Source: Stackebrandtia albiflava (GTDB lineage: Bacteria; Actinomycetota; Actinomycetes; Mycobacteriales; Micromonosporaceae). From it: DNA of 64,000 nt. Shown piece by piece: positions 32,455 through 40,347 of the stretch. The position numbers and the translations under genes are program-made. Location: contig NZ_VLLL01000005.1 in the NCBI RefSeq assembly GCF_007994225.1, positions 190,359 to 254,358 on the forward strand. Direction: 5' to 3'. A model generated the notes under the pieces. The model was given only the letters and a program-made list of their open reading frames with translations, had not been told where the DNA came from and did no database searches. The stretch's first letter is position 1. Each line of letters begins with the position of its first letter.

Positions 32455-33372
32455 TCATCTCCTGGTTCCGTCGCCCGGCCCGAAGATTCCGGCGATCGCG
32501 GCGAACACCGAGGCGAACACCGAGAACGTCCGCTGACCGGTGCTCTGCCCGGCACTCGGGTCGACCCGTTGGGCGGCTTCGGCGAACTCCGGCACTGTCG
32601 ACAACCCGTGCAGGGCAACCCGGTGCAGAACGCGATCGTGCTTCGGCTCGGGAGACACTCTCGCCGTGGCGGCGAGCAGCTCGCGGCCGGCCGGTGTCGT
32701 GGCATGTAGCCGACCCCCCGTGCGGTTGCGCGTCACCGCGGTCACCACCACGTAGAAGAGGAACAGGCCAACGATCACGCCGGTGACCTGAGCCTTTTCT
32801 CCAGCGGAACGCGCACCGACCGACGCTACACCCATGCTCCCCGCGACGCCCATGATCGCCACCGACATCAGGGCCGTATACACGCCGGTGACGCGGCGGC
32901 GGGTAAGGGTGACACGCTCGGCCACCTCATTGACCAGACCGGCGGAGATCAGCCGTCGCTGTGCGTCCGAGAAGTCGGTTCGCCGCCGCGCGGCGTGCAC
33001 GATGTCGGGCAGATGCATACCCCGCCTGTCGCGAAGCCGGTCCAGCACCGCCCGCCGGGCGGACTGCGCCGAGCCCTCCTTCGCGGTGTCGGTGGGCTCG
33101 TCGACCAGACTGACCCAACCGCCCACCCTGACGTGCCCCTCCAGCCACAGCCGTGCCAATGCCACCTCGACCAACCGCCGGTCGCCTTCCGCGAGCATGC
33201 CCAGCTCCTCGTGCGACAGGTCGGGTGAGGCGAGGTCTGGTTCGGTGGCCGGGAAGTCTCTCACCGCCCTTCGGTGAGCTCGGCCGGTCAGGATCATCAT
33301 CACGACGAACCAGGCCTGCGTCGCGGCCGAGAACACGACCGCCACCACTACATGAGGTGCCGTCCAGTCCAT
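32455..33372 (-). CDS. TIGR04222-domain membrane protein
   Basis: A 305-residue protein with an N-terminal membrane segment (VVVAVVFSAATQAWFVVMMIL), a cytosolic helical domain (LSHEELGMLAEGDRRLVEVA, LARLWLEGHVRVGG) and two central membrane segments (VYTALMSVAIMGVAGSMGVASV and VTGVIVGLFLFYVVVTAV). This order and the GG-x-R-L-x-A-T-T-P-x-G segment match the TIGR04222 family, common in actinobacteria and unknown in function. The start MDWTAPHV was set by AAGGTGG 7 nt upstream. Confidence 0.85.
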   Translation of the reverse strand: MDWTAPHVVVAVVFSAATQAWFVVMMILTGRAHRRAVRDFPATEPDLASPDLSHEELGMLAEGDRRLVEVALARLWLEGHVRVGGWVSLVDEPTDTAKEGSAQSARRAVLDRLRDRRGMHLPDIVHAARRRTDFSDAQRRLISAGLVNEVAERVTLTRRRVTGVYTALMSVAIMGVAGSMGVASVGARSAGEKAQVTGVIVGLFLFYVVVTAVTRNRTGGRLHATTPAGRELLAATARVSPEPKHDRVLHRVALHGLSTVPEFAEAAQRVDPSAGQSTGQRTFSVFASVFAAIAGIFGPGDGTRR

Positions 33373-33699
33373 TATGGTTCCACCTTCGATCCGAGAGGCC
33401 GACGATCGCGCGGGACCCCTGGAAGCCAAGGGCGACACGGCGATCGAACAGTTTCATGCCGGATGTCGAGCATGCGATGAGCCGACCGGGACCGGTCCCG
33501 CCCGGCCAGGCCGGGCGGTGGGTCCCCGTGGTGTCGGGGCGGCGCACGGGGAAGTGCGTGTCCTGGGCCGGCCGAGGCCAAGACTGGGCTTTACGTACTG
33601 CTGGGCGACGGCCCTGAAGGTTCGGCCACCCTGTGACGGCGGTCGTGGTTTCTGTGCCACCGATCGCGGATGTGAGTCACCACGGTCGGCGAGAATCGC
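33373..33699. other. 327-bp region without a gene
   Basis: It holds a perfect hairpin, CCGCCCGGCC/GGCCGGGCGG with a one-base loop near 33505-33530, and the end of a decayed gene at its right side. No credible reading frame, tRNA or repeat copy is seen. Confidence 0.4.
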
Positions 33700-34167
33700 T
33701 CAGGCCGGCCCGAGGGTCGTGATGTTGTCCGCCAACCATTCGGCGTACGAACGGGGCCGACGTCCCAGAATCCGGGCGAGCGCGTCGACACCATCGCGCA
33801 TCGAACGCAGATCCTCCGCGTTCGGCTCGCCGTCGGTCTCCGGGAGCCACGCCTCGATCTCCTCGTCGCTGATTCCGGCACTTCGATACCGCTGCGCGAT
33901 CTGTTCGGTCGTCAACGCCTCGACGGGGATGGTCCGTCCCAGGGCCGCCCCGATCAACTCGACCTGACCGCGGAGGCTGATCGGTTCCCCATTGACCGTC
34001 AGGACCCGATTGACATGGTCGTCGGTGAGCAGCGCTTCGCGGGCGACCGTGGCGATATCGGCTTCGTCGGTCAGTGAGTACACGGAGTCCGGTGCGATTT
34101 CCCGGATCACCTCTCCGGCGCGAATGGCGGCCACCAGATCCGAGGCGGCACGGGCCCTGGCGAACAC
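33700..34167 (-). pseudogene. NmrA-like SDR, 5'-truncated remnant
   Basis: About 155 codons match the C-terminal half of NmrA/atypical SDR proteins: ARAASDLVAAIRAGEVIREI, DEADIATVAREALLTDDHVN, RVLTVNGEPISLRGQVELIG and LGRRPRSYAEWLADNITT. The N-terminal Rossmann half with GxxGxxG, about 130 residues, is missing; the frame instead runs back into the 3' end of the methyltransferase gene in another register. A GTG at 34167 could start a short product, but it could not bind NAD(P). It is therefore called a remnant. Confidence 0.7.
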
Positions 34168-34201
34168 CGTGGACCGACTCACCGCGTCGTGATGGGTGGT
34201 G

Positions 34202-34819
34202 TCAGTGTGGCTTCGTGGCTTCGATACGTTCCACGGTGCCCGCCTTGAGTCGCCGCGATTCGATACCGGCGAATCCCGCAGCGACCACCACCGGGAGTTG
34301 GCGGCGGGTGTAGTGCTCGCCCGCCGTGCGGACGGTGAATCGCTCGACCAGCATCTGTCCCCACCGTATCGGCGGCCACGTGCTCGCGACGTGATCCAGC
34401 AGCAGCAGCCGGCCGCCCGGACGCAGCACCCGGTACATCTCCGCGACGGCTGCCGTGTTGTCGGGAATTCCGCACAGCGACAGCGTGCAGACCACCGTGT
34501 CGAAGCTCGCGTCCTCGAACGGCAGGGCCTGCGCGTCCGCGCGCCGCAGGACGGGCCGAATCCCGAGCGAGGCGGCACGTATCTCGGCCTGTCGCAGCAT
34601 GGCGGGACTGAAGTCCACTCCGGTGACCCGGACGCCGGCCGGGTAGTGCGGCAGGTTCAGTCCGGTGCCGATCGCGACGTCCAGGACTTCGCCCACCGCC
34701 CGGGCCCCGACCCATTCCCGGCCTCCGGTGAACCATCGTCGCTCGAAGAACCGCATCGCGGCGTCGTAACGGGGGGCGAAACGATCCCATACCTCTCGAT
34801 GACCGTCACTCTCGCTCAT
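34202..34819 (-). CDS. class I SAM-dependent methyltransferase
   Basis: A 205-residue methyltransferase (Methyltransf_11 type). Motif I is VLDVAIGTGLNLPHY near residues 45-59, VTGVDFSPAML is motif post-I, and LPFEDASFDTVVCTLSLC is motif II. WPPIRWGQMLVERF and the C-terminal GFAGIESRRLKAG resemble phosphatidylethanolamine/arsenite-type enzymes, substrate unknown. GGAG lies 5 nt before the ATG. It follows the P450 gene by 33 bp in the same operon, so it may methylate the P450 product. Confidence 0.92.
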   Translation of the reverse strand: MSESDGHREVWDRFAPRYDAAMRFFERRWFTGGREWVGARAVGEVLDVAIGTGLNLPHYPAGVRVTGVDFSPAMLRQAEIRAASLGIRPVLRRADAQALPFEDASFDTVVCTLSLCGIPDNTAAVAEMYRVLRPGGRLLLLDHVASTWPPIRWGQMLVERFTVRTAGEHYTRRQLPVVVAAGFAGIESRRLKAGTVERIEATKPH

Positions 34820-34852
34820 GGTGTCTCCTTACTCGTGTGGGGATCGGGGGCG

Positions 34853-36046
34853 TCACCAGGTGACGGGGATTCCGGTCAGGGAGCGGGTCAGTCTGTCGGT
34901 GTGGACGGTCAGTGTCTCGGCGGGCCGGGTGAGTCGCATCGTCGGGAATCGGGTGACCAGTGCCCGGATCGTCGATCGCATCTCGATGCGGGCCAGTGGC
35001 GCGCCGATGCAGTAGTGGCCGCCGTGTGAGAAACCCAGGTGGCGGGTCGGGGTGGCGCGGTCGATGTCGAACCGTTCCGGCGCGGGAAAGGCGGCGGGGT
35101 CGTGGTTGGCGGCACTGATGTCCAGCAGGACCAGGTCACCGGCGGGGATGGGCGTTCCGGCGATGTCGATGTCGACGCGCGGGTAACGCAGCAGCCCGCC
35201 GGTACCGGAGCCGGGGAAGCGCAGGCACTCCTCGACCGCACCGACGACCTTCGCGGGGTCCTCGGCGACTTCCCGGCGTTGTACCTCGTTCGACAGTAGG
35301 AGCACCGTGGCGTAGCCGATCTGGGCGACGGTGGTCTCGTGGCCGGCGAAGAGCAGCATGGCGGCCAGCCCGGCGACGGTGTCGTCGTCGAGGCCGTCGA
35401 TCGCGCACAGGCCGGACACGACGTCGTCGGCGGGCGCGGTCCGCTTCGCCTCGACGAGCCGCCGCATGTATCCGAACAGGTCGGCGAGTCCTCGTTCCGA
35501 TGTGGCGGTGTCGGTGGTGGAGGCGGCCGCGTTGCTGTAGGACCGGAACTCCGCCCGGTCGGCGTACGGCACGCCCAGCAGCTCGCAGATCACCAGGATC
35601 GGCAACGGCAGCGCGACCGCCTCGTGGAGGTCGGCGGGGTTCGGCCCGGCGGACAGCGCGTCCATGAGGTCCGCCACCAGCGCGTCGACCCTCGGTTCCA
35701 GGGCACGCATGCGTTTCGCGGTGAAGAACGGTGCCAGGAGCCGCCGCATCCGTGCCCGGTCGGCGTGTTCGGTGTCGAAGTTCCCGGCCGGTCGTCCGCC
35801 GAACAACGCCGAGTCGCTGATCGTGGCGGCATTGCCGGGGTCGGGGTGTGACATGCCGAGCCGGTCGTCCGAGAGCAACGCCTTGACACGGTCGTAACCG
35901 GTGACCAGCCACGCCGTGTCGCCGGTGGCCGTCCTGACCCGGTGGACCGCGCCGGTGTTGTGAAGCCGCCGCAGTACCGGCGGCAGCAGCAGGGGGTGGG
36001 GTTGTGCGAACGGCAGGGTCGGTACGGCGGTGTCCGTCTGGCTCAT
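34853..36046 (-). CDS. cytochrome P450
   Basis: A 397-residue bacterial class I P450. The I-helix motif is LLFAGHETTVAQ, the K-helix ExxR is in VEECLRFPG, and the haem ligand loop is LGFSHGGHYCIGAPLARIE near residue 345. These are typical of CYP105/107-like actinomycete enzymes that hydroxylate antibiotics, terpenes or xenobiotics using ferredoxin in trans. No ferredoxin gene adjoins it. The start ATG has GGAG 5 nt upstream; a much longer frame would run through the operator region. The divergent TetR gene probably represses it. Confidence 0.95.
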   Translation of the reverse strand: MSQTDTAVPTLPFAQPHPLLLPPVLRRLHNTGAVHRVRTATGDTAWLVTGYDRVKALLSDDRLGMSHPDPGNAATISDSALFGGRPAGNFDTEHADRARMRRLLAPFFTAKRMRALEPRVDALVADLMDALSAGPNPADLHEAVALPLPILVICELLGVPYADRAEFRSYSNAAASTTDTATSERGLADLFGYMRRLVEAKRTAPADDVVSGLCAIDGLDDDTVAGLAAMLLFAGHETTVAQIGYATVLLLSNEVQRREVAEDPAKVVGAVEECLRFPGSGTGGLLRYPRVDIDIAGTPIPAGDLVLLDISAANHDPAAFPAPERFDIDRATPTRHLGFSHGGHYCIGAPLARIEMRSTIRALVTRFPTMRLTRPAETLTVHTDRLTRSLTGIPVTW

Positions 36047-36057
36047 GACCACTCCAA

Positions 36058-36106
36058 GTTTACTCTTGTGTGTATAACTATGAGTAAACATAGCTTTTGT
36101 ATACTC
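36058..36106. promoter_or_regulatory. AT-rich operator between P450 and TetR genes
   Basis: GTTTACTC (36058-36065) and GAGTAAAC (36082-36089) are perfect inverted repeats. GTATACTC (36099-36106) forms a second, weaker pair with the latter. The segment is strikingly AT-rich for this genome and separates the two divergent starts; it is the probable site of the adjacent TetR protein. Confidence 0.6.
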
Positions 36107-36139
36107 ACCTGTCAACAAGTGGTGTGGACAGGAGGAACG

Positions 36140-36715
36140 GTGCCCGAACCGACACCGGCACCGCGGCGACTGCCGCGCGCCGCACGCCGTGACCAGATCC
36201 TGGCCGCCGCCACCCGGGCGTTCGCCCGCACCGGATACACCGACACCGCCGTCGACGACATCACGGCGGAAGCCGGGATCAGCAAGGTGATCCTCTACCG
36301 GCACTTCGAATCCAAGGCCGACCTGTACCGCTCCGTCCTCGACCGCACCTGCACCCGGCTGGCCGAATCGGTCGGCAGCCGCGACCACGACGCCGGCTCG
36401 ATACCGGCACTGGTCCGTGCCGCAGCCGCCGACCCCGACGGCTTCCGGCTGCTGTTCCGATACGCCGCCCGCGAACCCGAGTTCGCCCCGTACGCGCAGG
36501 ACCTCGCCGGACAGTCCACTCAGATCGCACTACGTCAACTGGTCGACGAGATCCCCGATCCCGGATGGGCGGACTGGGCCGCCCGGATGGCACCCGTCAT
36601 CGCCATCGAGGGCACCCTGGCCTGGCTCGACGCCGGAGAACCCGAGCCCGAGACCGCCGCCCGACGCATAGGACACACCGTCGCCGCCCTCATCGACGCC
36701 GCCAGACGGGCGTGA
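36140..36715 (+). CDS. TetR-family regulator of the P450 operon
   Basis: A 191-residue repressor. The helix-turn-helix is at residues 15-62 (RRDQILAAATRAFARTGYTD, then AGISKVILYRHFESKADLY). The C-terminal domain is short and contains WAARMAPVIAIEGTLAWLDAG. GTG at 36140 has GGAGG 4 nt upstream; a longer frame would cover the operator. Divergent from the P450-methyltransferase operon. Confidence 0.92.
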   Translation: MPEPTPAPRRLPRAARRDQILAAATRAFARTGYTDTAVDDITAEAGISKVILYRHFESKADLYRSVLDRTCTRLAESVGSRDHDAGSIPALVRAAAADPDGFRLLFRYAAREPEFAPYAQDLAGQSTQIALRQLVDEIPDPGWADWAARMAPVIAIEGTLAWLDAGEPEPETAARRIGHTVAALIDAARRA

Positions 36716-36757
36716 GAGGTCCGCCGTCGGCGTGACCCCGTGCACGGTGCGCCCGGG

Positions 36758-37135
36758 TCAGGCGAAGACGAGGGGGACGTCGTGGGCCACACAGAATCGG
36801 AGGACGGTGATCAGACGGTCGAGGTCTTCGAGGTGCGACCGGAGGACCGGGTCGTCGCCGACGGGTAGATCGCGGATCGCCTCCAGGCGCGGCAGCATGG
36901 CCGCGCACCGGTCGGGTGTGAGGTCCGGGCCGTCGTCGTCGGGATGGTCGAGCAACGGTCTCAGCGGCGTGGCGACCTCGGACCACGGACGGTCTCCGCC
37001 GAACCCCGCCATCCCGGTCAGTTCCAGTCCCTCGACCCGCGCCAGCCATTCCCGGAACATGTGGAAACCGTGGTAGGACCACGACACGTCCGGGTGGGTC
37101 ACGTCGTAGCCGCCCGGGAAGAGCATCAGACCCAT
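36758..37135 (-). CDS. conserved protein of unknown function
   Basis: A 125-residue protein opening MGLMLFPGGYDVTHPDVSWS and YHGFHMFREWLARVEG, followed by helical, acidic segments (LDHPDDDGPDLTPDRCAAML, LRSHLEDLDRLITVLRF). I know of no function for this type. GAGGAGG lies 7 nt before the ATG. It follows the alpha-galactosidase gene by about 50 bp on the same strand. Confidence 0.72.
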   Translation of the reverse strand: MGLMLFPGGYDVTHPDVSWSYHGFHMFREWLARVEGLELTGMAGFGGDRPWSEVATPLRPLLDHPDDDGPDLTPDRCAAMLPRLEAIRDLPVGDDPVLRSHLEDLDRLITVLRFCVAHDVPLVFA

Positions 37136-37186
37136 TCCCGCGCCTCCTCGGCGGCGAGCGGCGGGTGTGCGACCACGGCGCCCGCC

Positions 37187-38470
37187 TCAGGCCGACGGGA
37201 ACGGGGTCGGCGCGGGAACGTGGGTCAGCAGCCGCCGCGTCGTCTCCAGCCCCCAGTCGTCGAGGTCGGCGATCCGGTCCGACGCCGAACGCAGGCCACC
37301 GAACCGCTCCACGACGTCCGCCCACTCCTCACGGCGTTCCACCGCCGGACGCGCGACGACGCAGTCGGAGTCGTTGACCCAGAACCGCCCGTGCTGCCAG
37401 GCGCGGCCGAGTGTGTTCATGACGGCGCCCTGCTGCGACGGGGTCGAGGGGTCGCCGTCGCGTGGCGCGTAACGGGTGGCGATGTCGGGTCCGATGCGCA
37501 TCGCGTCGCACAGCCCGACACTGGGCAGGACGGGGGCGCCACACGCCAACAGGTAGGCGTCGTCGCCGACGACCCGCCGGATGTGCGCCATCCCGTCCCG
37601 GTAGGCGCCGATGCCGCCGATGGCACCGGCGTACAGGAAGTCCAGTTTGAAGTAGTCGAAACCCGCCTCGCGCAACATGGTGAACACGTCGGTCAGGTAC
37701 CCCGACGCCGCGTACGGGTCGACGCCGCGTGTCTCGGCTCCCCAGTTGTGCCCGGCGGCACCCGGCAGCAGCCAGTCGGGGTGACGCCGCGCCAGCGCGC
37801 TGTCGGGCAGGGTGAGGAACGGCGCCAGCCAGATCCCGGCGCGGCGGCCGGTCGCGGCGATACGGGAAGCGATGCCGCGCAACGACTCGAACCGGTCCGA
37901 GACGGTCAGCCAGTCACCCACCTTCGACTGCCACCCGTCGTCGATCTGCACCACCTCGACCGGTAGGCCGGCTTCGTCGAGGGCGTCCAGGTTCTCGACG
38001 ACATCGGCCTCCGTGACCCGGGTGAAGTAGTGGTACCAGGAACACCACACCGTAGGCGGGGTCCGGAACGGACCGGCACCCGCCGCGGCGGCGAACCGGT
38101 CGCCGAAGTCGGTGAGCGCGGTGGCGATGTCGGGGGCCGTGGTGACGGCGACGGGTTCCCCGGAGGCGACGACGAGCGTTCCGCCGTCGAGTCGCGCGGT
38201 GACGGAAGGGATCCGGTCGGGGGATTCGGCGGCGAAGCAGGTCGTGGTGCCCGCGCCGTCGTCCACGACGAGCAGCCCCTCGCCCTGGAACCCGTGTGGG
38301 GGCTGGGGTCTGCCGATCCGGTAGTGCTGCCGGGCGGAGAGGTCGCCGCTCGCCCGCCACGAGGTGGCGTCGGCCGGGTACGTCGTGGACGGGCTCCAAC
38401 TCTGCCAGCCGTGCTCGTACACCCGGGCGTGCACGGGATCGACGTCGAGCCGGGCGATCTCATCCACCAT
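37187..38470 (-). CDS. alpha-galactosidase-like glycoside hydrolase (GH36)
   Basis: A 427-residue cytosolic hydrolase. YEHGWQSWSPSTTY and VWCSWYHYFTRV begin the beta-sandwich and TIM barrel; VVQIDDGWQSKVGDW is the conserved barrel strand. The nucleophile is Asp in FDYFKLDFLYAG, the general acid is Asp in CDAMRIGPDIATRY, and FWVNDSDCVVAR follows. This is the GH36/Sip-type layout, shorter than the 700-residue enzymes. No signal peptide, so it acts on imported galactosides. The ATG at 38470 was preferred; an ATG eight or more codons upstream is possible. Confidence 0.88.
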   Translation of the reverse strand: MVDEIARLDVDPVHARVYEHGWQSWSPSTTYPADATSWRASGDLSARQHYRIGRPQPPHGFQGEGLLVVDDGAGTTTCFAAESPDRIPSVTARLDGGTLVVASGEPVAVTTAPDIATALTDFGDRFAAAAGAGPFRTPPTVWCSWYHYFTRVTEADVVENLDALDEAGLPVEVVQIDDGWQSKVGDWLTVSDRFESLRGIASRIAATGRRAGIWLAPFLTLPDSALARRHPDWLLPGAAGHNWGAETRGVDPYAASGYLTDVFTMLREAGFDYFKLDFLYAGAIGGIGAYRDGMAHIRRVVGDDAYLLACGAPVLPSVGLCDAMRIGPDIATRYAPRDGDPSTPSQQGAVMNTLGRAWQHGRFWVNDSDCVVARPAVERREEWADVVERFGGLRSASDRIADLDDWGLETTRRLLTHVPAPTPFPSA

Positions 38471-38573
38471 CGCGACAGTCTCACACGAGACGGCCGACAT
38501 GCACGCCCCCGGCAGAGGCGGGCGGTCGAGGGGGCGGGGGCACCCCTGACGAGGTGTCGATCGTGAACAATGT

Positions 38574-38680
38574 CGGCTTGGTTGGCCGTACGACGATCGA
38601 CATGCCTCGAATAAGCCCTGATGTCTCGATTTTTCGCGAGCTTTCAACCAACCAAGCCGGGCTTTCAACCAACCAAGCCG
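38574..38680 (-). repeat. palindromic intergenic element, copy D
   Basis: Read on the minus strand, two 21-bp direct repeats beginning CGGCTTGGTTGG (38680-38660 and 38659-38639) are followed by the inner GACAT/ATGTC stem with loop GGGCTTATTCGAGGC, and closed by CCAACCAAGCCG (38585-38574). The core is nearly identical to copy A although the arms differ in matched fashion. A third, decayed repeat unit lies at 38681-38701. It sits upstream of the GH36 gene. Confidence 0.82.
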
Positions 38681-38760
38681 CGCTTTCCACCGATCAGGCC
38701 GTCGATCGGCGGGGCCGGGTGTCTCGGTCACGCCGCTCCGGCCCGGTGTCCGCCGGGCCG

Positions 38761-39129
38761 TCAGGCGGGTGCGTCCCAGTCGGTGAGCTCGCCGCCGGGG
38801 GTGGACACGAATCGTTGACCGCGCGGGCCGGTCACGTTCCACGCCTCGTGGTCCGGATCGGGTGGGGCGGTGACGGTGGCTCCCGTCGTGGTGGTGATGG
38901 TGAGGCCGTCCGTCTCGTCCATCCGGCTGGCCTGGATGGTCTCCCCGGTGAGGTTGGCCAACGCCGACGCGGCGTCGGAGGCGTCACCGCTGGATCGGAG
39001 TGTGCCGCCGTCGAGCGCGGTGTAGGCGAAACCGGACTCGATCGTGATGATCCACCCGCCGTCGGTGTGGATGGTCAACTGGCCGCCCCCGGTGACGCGG
39101 GTGATCTGCTGGCCGGTCAGGTCGGTCAT
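38761..39129 (-). CDS. DUF6188-like small protein
   Basis: A 122-residue all-beta protein: LTGQQITRVTGGGQLTIHTD, GGWIITIESGFAYTA, and LTITTTTGATVTAPPDPDHEAWNVTGP. It resembles DUF6188, small actinobacterial proteins of unknown role that describe a repeated Gly-x-x-L-x-I sheet. GGAGG lies 6 nt before the ATG. The 236 bp upstream (39130-39365) carries no other gene. Confidence 0.78.
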   Translation of the reverse strand: MTDLTGQQITRVTGGGQLTIHTDGGWIITIESGFAYTALDGGTLRSSGDASDAASALANLTGETIQASRMDETDGLTITTTTGATVTAPPDPDHEAWNVTGPRGQRFVSTPGGELTDWDAPA

Positions 39130-39353
39130 GTGGTTCCTCCCGGTGTCGGCCGCCTCGGCGGTGACGGGTGTCGGGCCGCGGTCGCGTCGGCGTGCGTGCG
39201 GAACGGGGCCGTAGCCGTGAGGGTAACGCCCCGTGGCGCCGCCGCGCCGGGTTTCCCGGTGTCCCCGGCACCCGCGCGGGCCACCGTGTCGGGCGCGCGG
39301 GCCGTCCGGTTCGCCTGCTCCCGCACACGCGGGAAATCGTCACACCCGCGGGT

Positions 39354-39359
39354 TAGATT
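39354..39359 (+). promoter_or_regulatory. -10 box of a leaderless promoter (second DinB gene)
   Basis: TAGATT is followed after 6 nt by the GTG at 39366. Confidence 0.55.
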
Positions 39360-39365
39360 CCGGCC

Positions 39366-39875
39366 GTGACCTCATCGAGTGAACGACCCGCTGTGCCCCG
39401 GATCGCCGACGAACGCACGGCCCTGACGTCCCGGTTGGACTGGCTGCGGGCCACCGCGGTGGCCAAGGTCGCCGGATTGACCGAGGAACAGGGCCGCACC
39501 GCGGTGTCGCCGTCCGACATGACGCCGATGGGGCTGCTGCACCACATGACCGCGACCGAACGCTGGTGGTTCAGCATCGACTTCGCCGCGTCCCGGGAGG
39601 TGCCGCCGCCGTGGCCGGAGGACGAGCAGCACGACGGTTTCACGTTCCCCGACACCGCGACGGTGCCGGAACTCGTCGCCGCCTACGAGGCCGAGTGCGA
39701 ACGTTCCCGCGCGGTGGTCGCCGCCACCCCCGGTCTCGACGCGGTGTCCCAGAGCCCCACCGAGCCGCCGTTCGACCTGCGGTATCTGCTCGTCCACATG
39801 ATCGATGAGACGTCCCGGCACTGTGGCCACCTCGACTACATGCGCGAGGCGCTGGACGGCGGGAGAGGCTACTGA
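39366..39875 (+). CDS. DinB-family protein (DUF664), second copy
   Basis: A 169-residue four-helix DinB-type protein related to that at 31343-31855. Metal ligands are in LLHHMTATERWWF and VHMIDETSRHCGHLDYMRE. The family includes mycothiol-dependent S-transferases and isomerases. The GTG start is fixed by the -10 box. Two members in 8 kb suggest a mycothiol-using organism with several xenobiotic transferases; the substrate is not predictable. Confidence 0.88.
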   Translation: MTSSSERPAVPRIADERTALTSRLDWLRATAVAKVAGLTEEQGRTAVSPSDMTPMGLLHHMTATERWWFSIDFAASREVPPPWPEDEQHDGFTFPDTATVPELVAAYEAECERSRAVVAATPGLDAVSQSPTEPPFDLRYLLVHMIDETSRHCGHLDYMREALDGGRGY

Positions 39876-39922
39876 GGCCGCGTGAGTTTAGGCGTGGTGG
39901 TCCGGCGGGTAGTGATTGGCGC

Positions 39923-40336
39923 GTGATGACGAAGCAGGAGGACACCACCGGTTGCCGCGTGCCCGCGAACGGAGGGTCGTGGCGGGAACCGGTGTGGTTT
40001 CGGGCGATGGTGCGGCGTGCGGTGACCGACGTCCTGCGTGGGACCGCCGCCGTCACGGCCGTCGCCGCCGGGGGCGCGCTGATCGCCGCCGGAAGCCCGG
40101 TGACGGGCGCGATCGTCACCGTCACGGCCGCCTGGTTCGCGGCGGGTCCGTTCCGGCGGGTCCGGCCGTACCTGCGACGCGGCACCGCCGCGCCGACCCG
40201 GGCACCGGTGGCCGCACTGCCGGTCGGTGAGGCCGCCACGAGGGAACCCGCTGGCCGTCCGACCGTGCCGGACACGCCGGCGGAACTGGTCGAACGGCCG
40301 GTGCCGGTCGTGGCGTCCGAGGACACCGTGCGGTGA
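39923..40336 (+). CDS. small membrane protein
   Basis: A 137-residue protein with one or two hydrophobic segments (VLRGTAAVTAVAAGGALIAAG and VTGAIVTVTAAWFAAG) and a Pro/Ala-rich C-terminal tail of 60 residues. No family recognised. GTG at 39923 and ATG at 39926 are equally likely starts. Coding seems real because of strand and third-position GC, but support is modest. Confidence 0.55.
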   Translation: MMTKQEDTTGCRVPANGGSWREPVWFRAMVRRAVTDVLRGTAAVTAVAAGGALIAAGSPVTGAIVTVTAAWFAAGPFRRVRPYLRRGTAAPTRAPVAALPVGEAATREPAGRPTVPDTPAELVERPVPVVASEDTVR

Positions 40337-40347
40337 GGCGGCCGCCG

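Noticed and set aside
32204-33372. tRNA-Glu as an integration site for a genomic island
   Set aside because: No integrase, excisionase or repeat of the tRNA 3' end was found downstream within the window.
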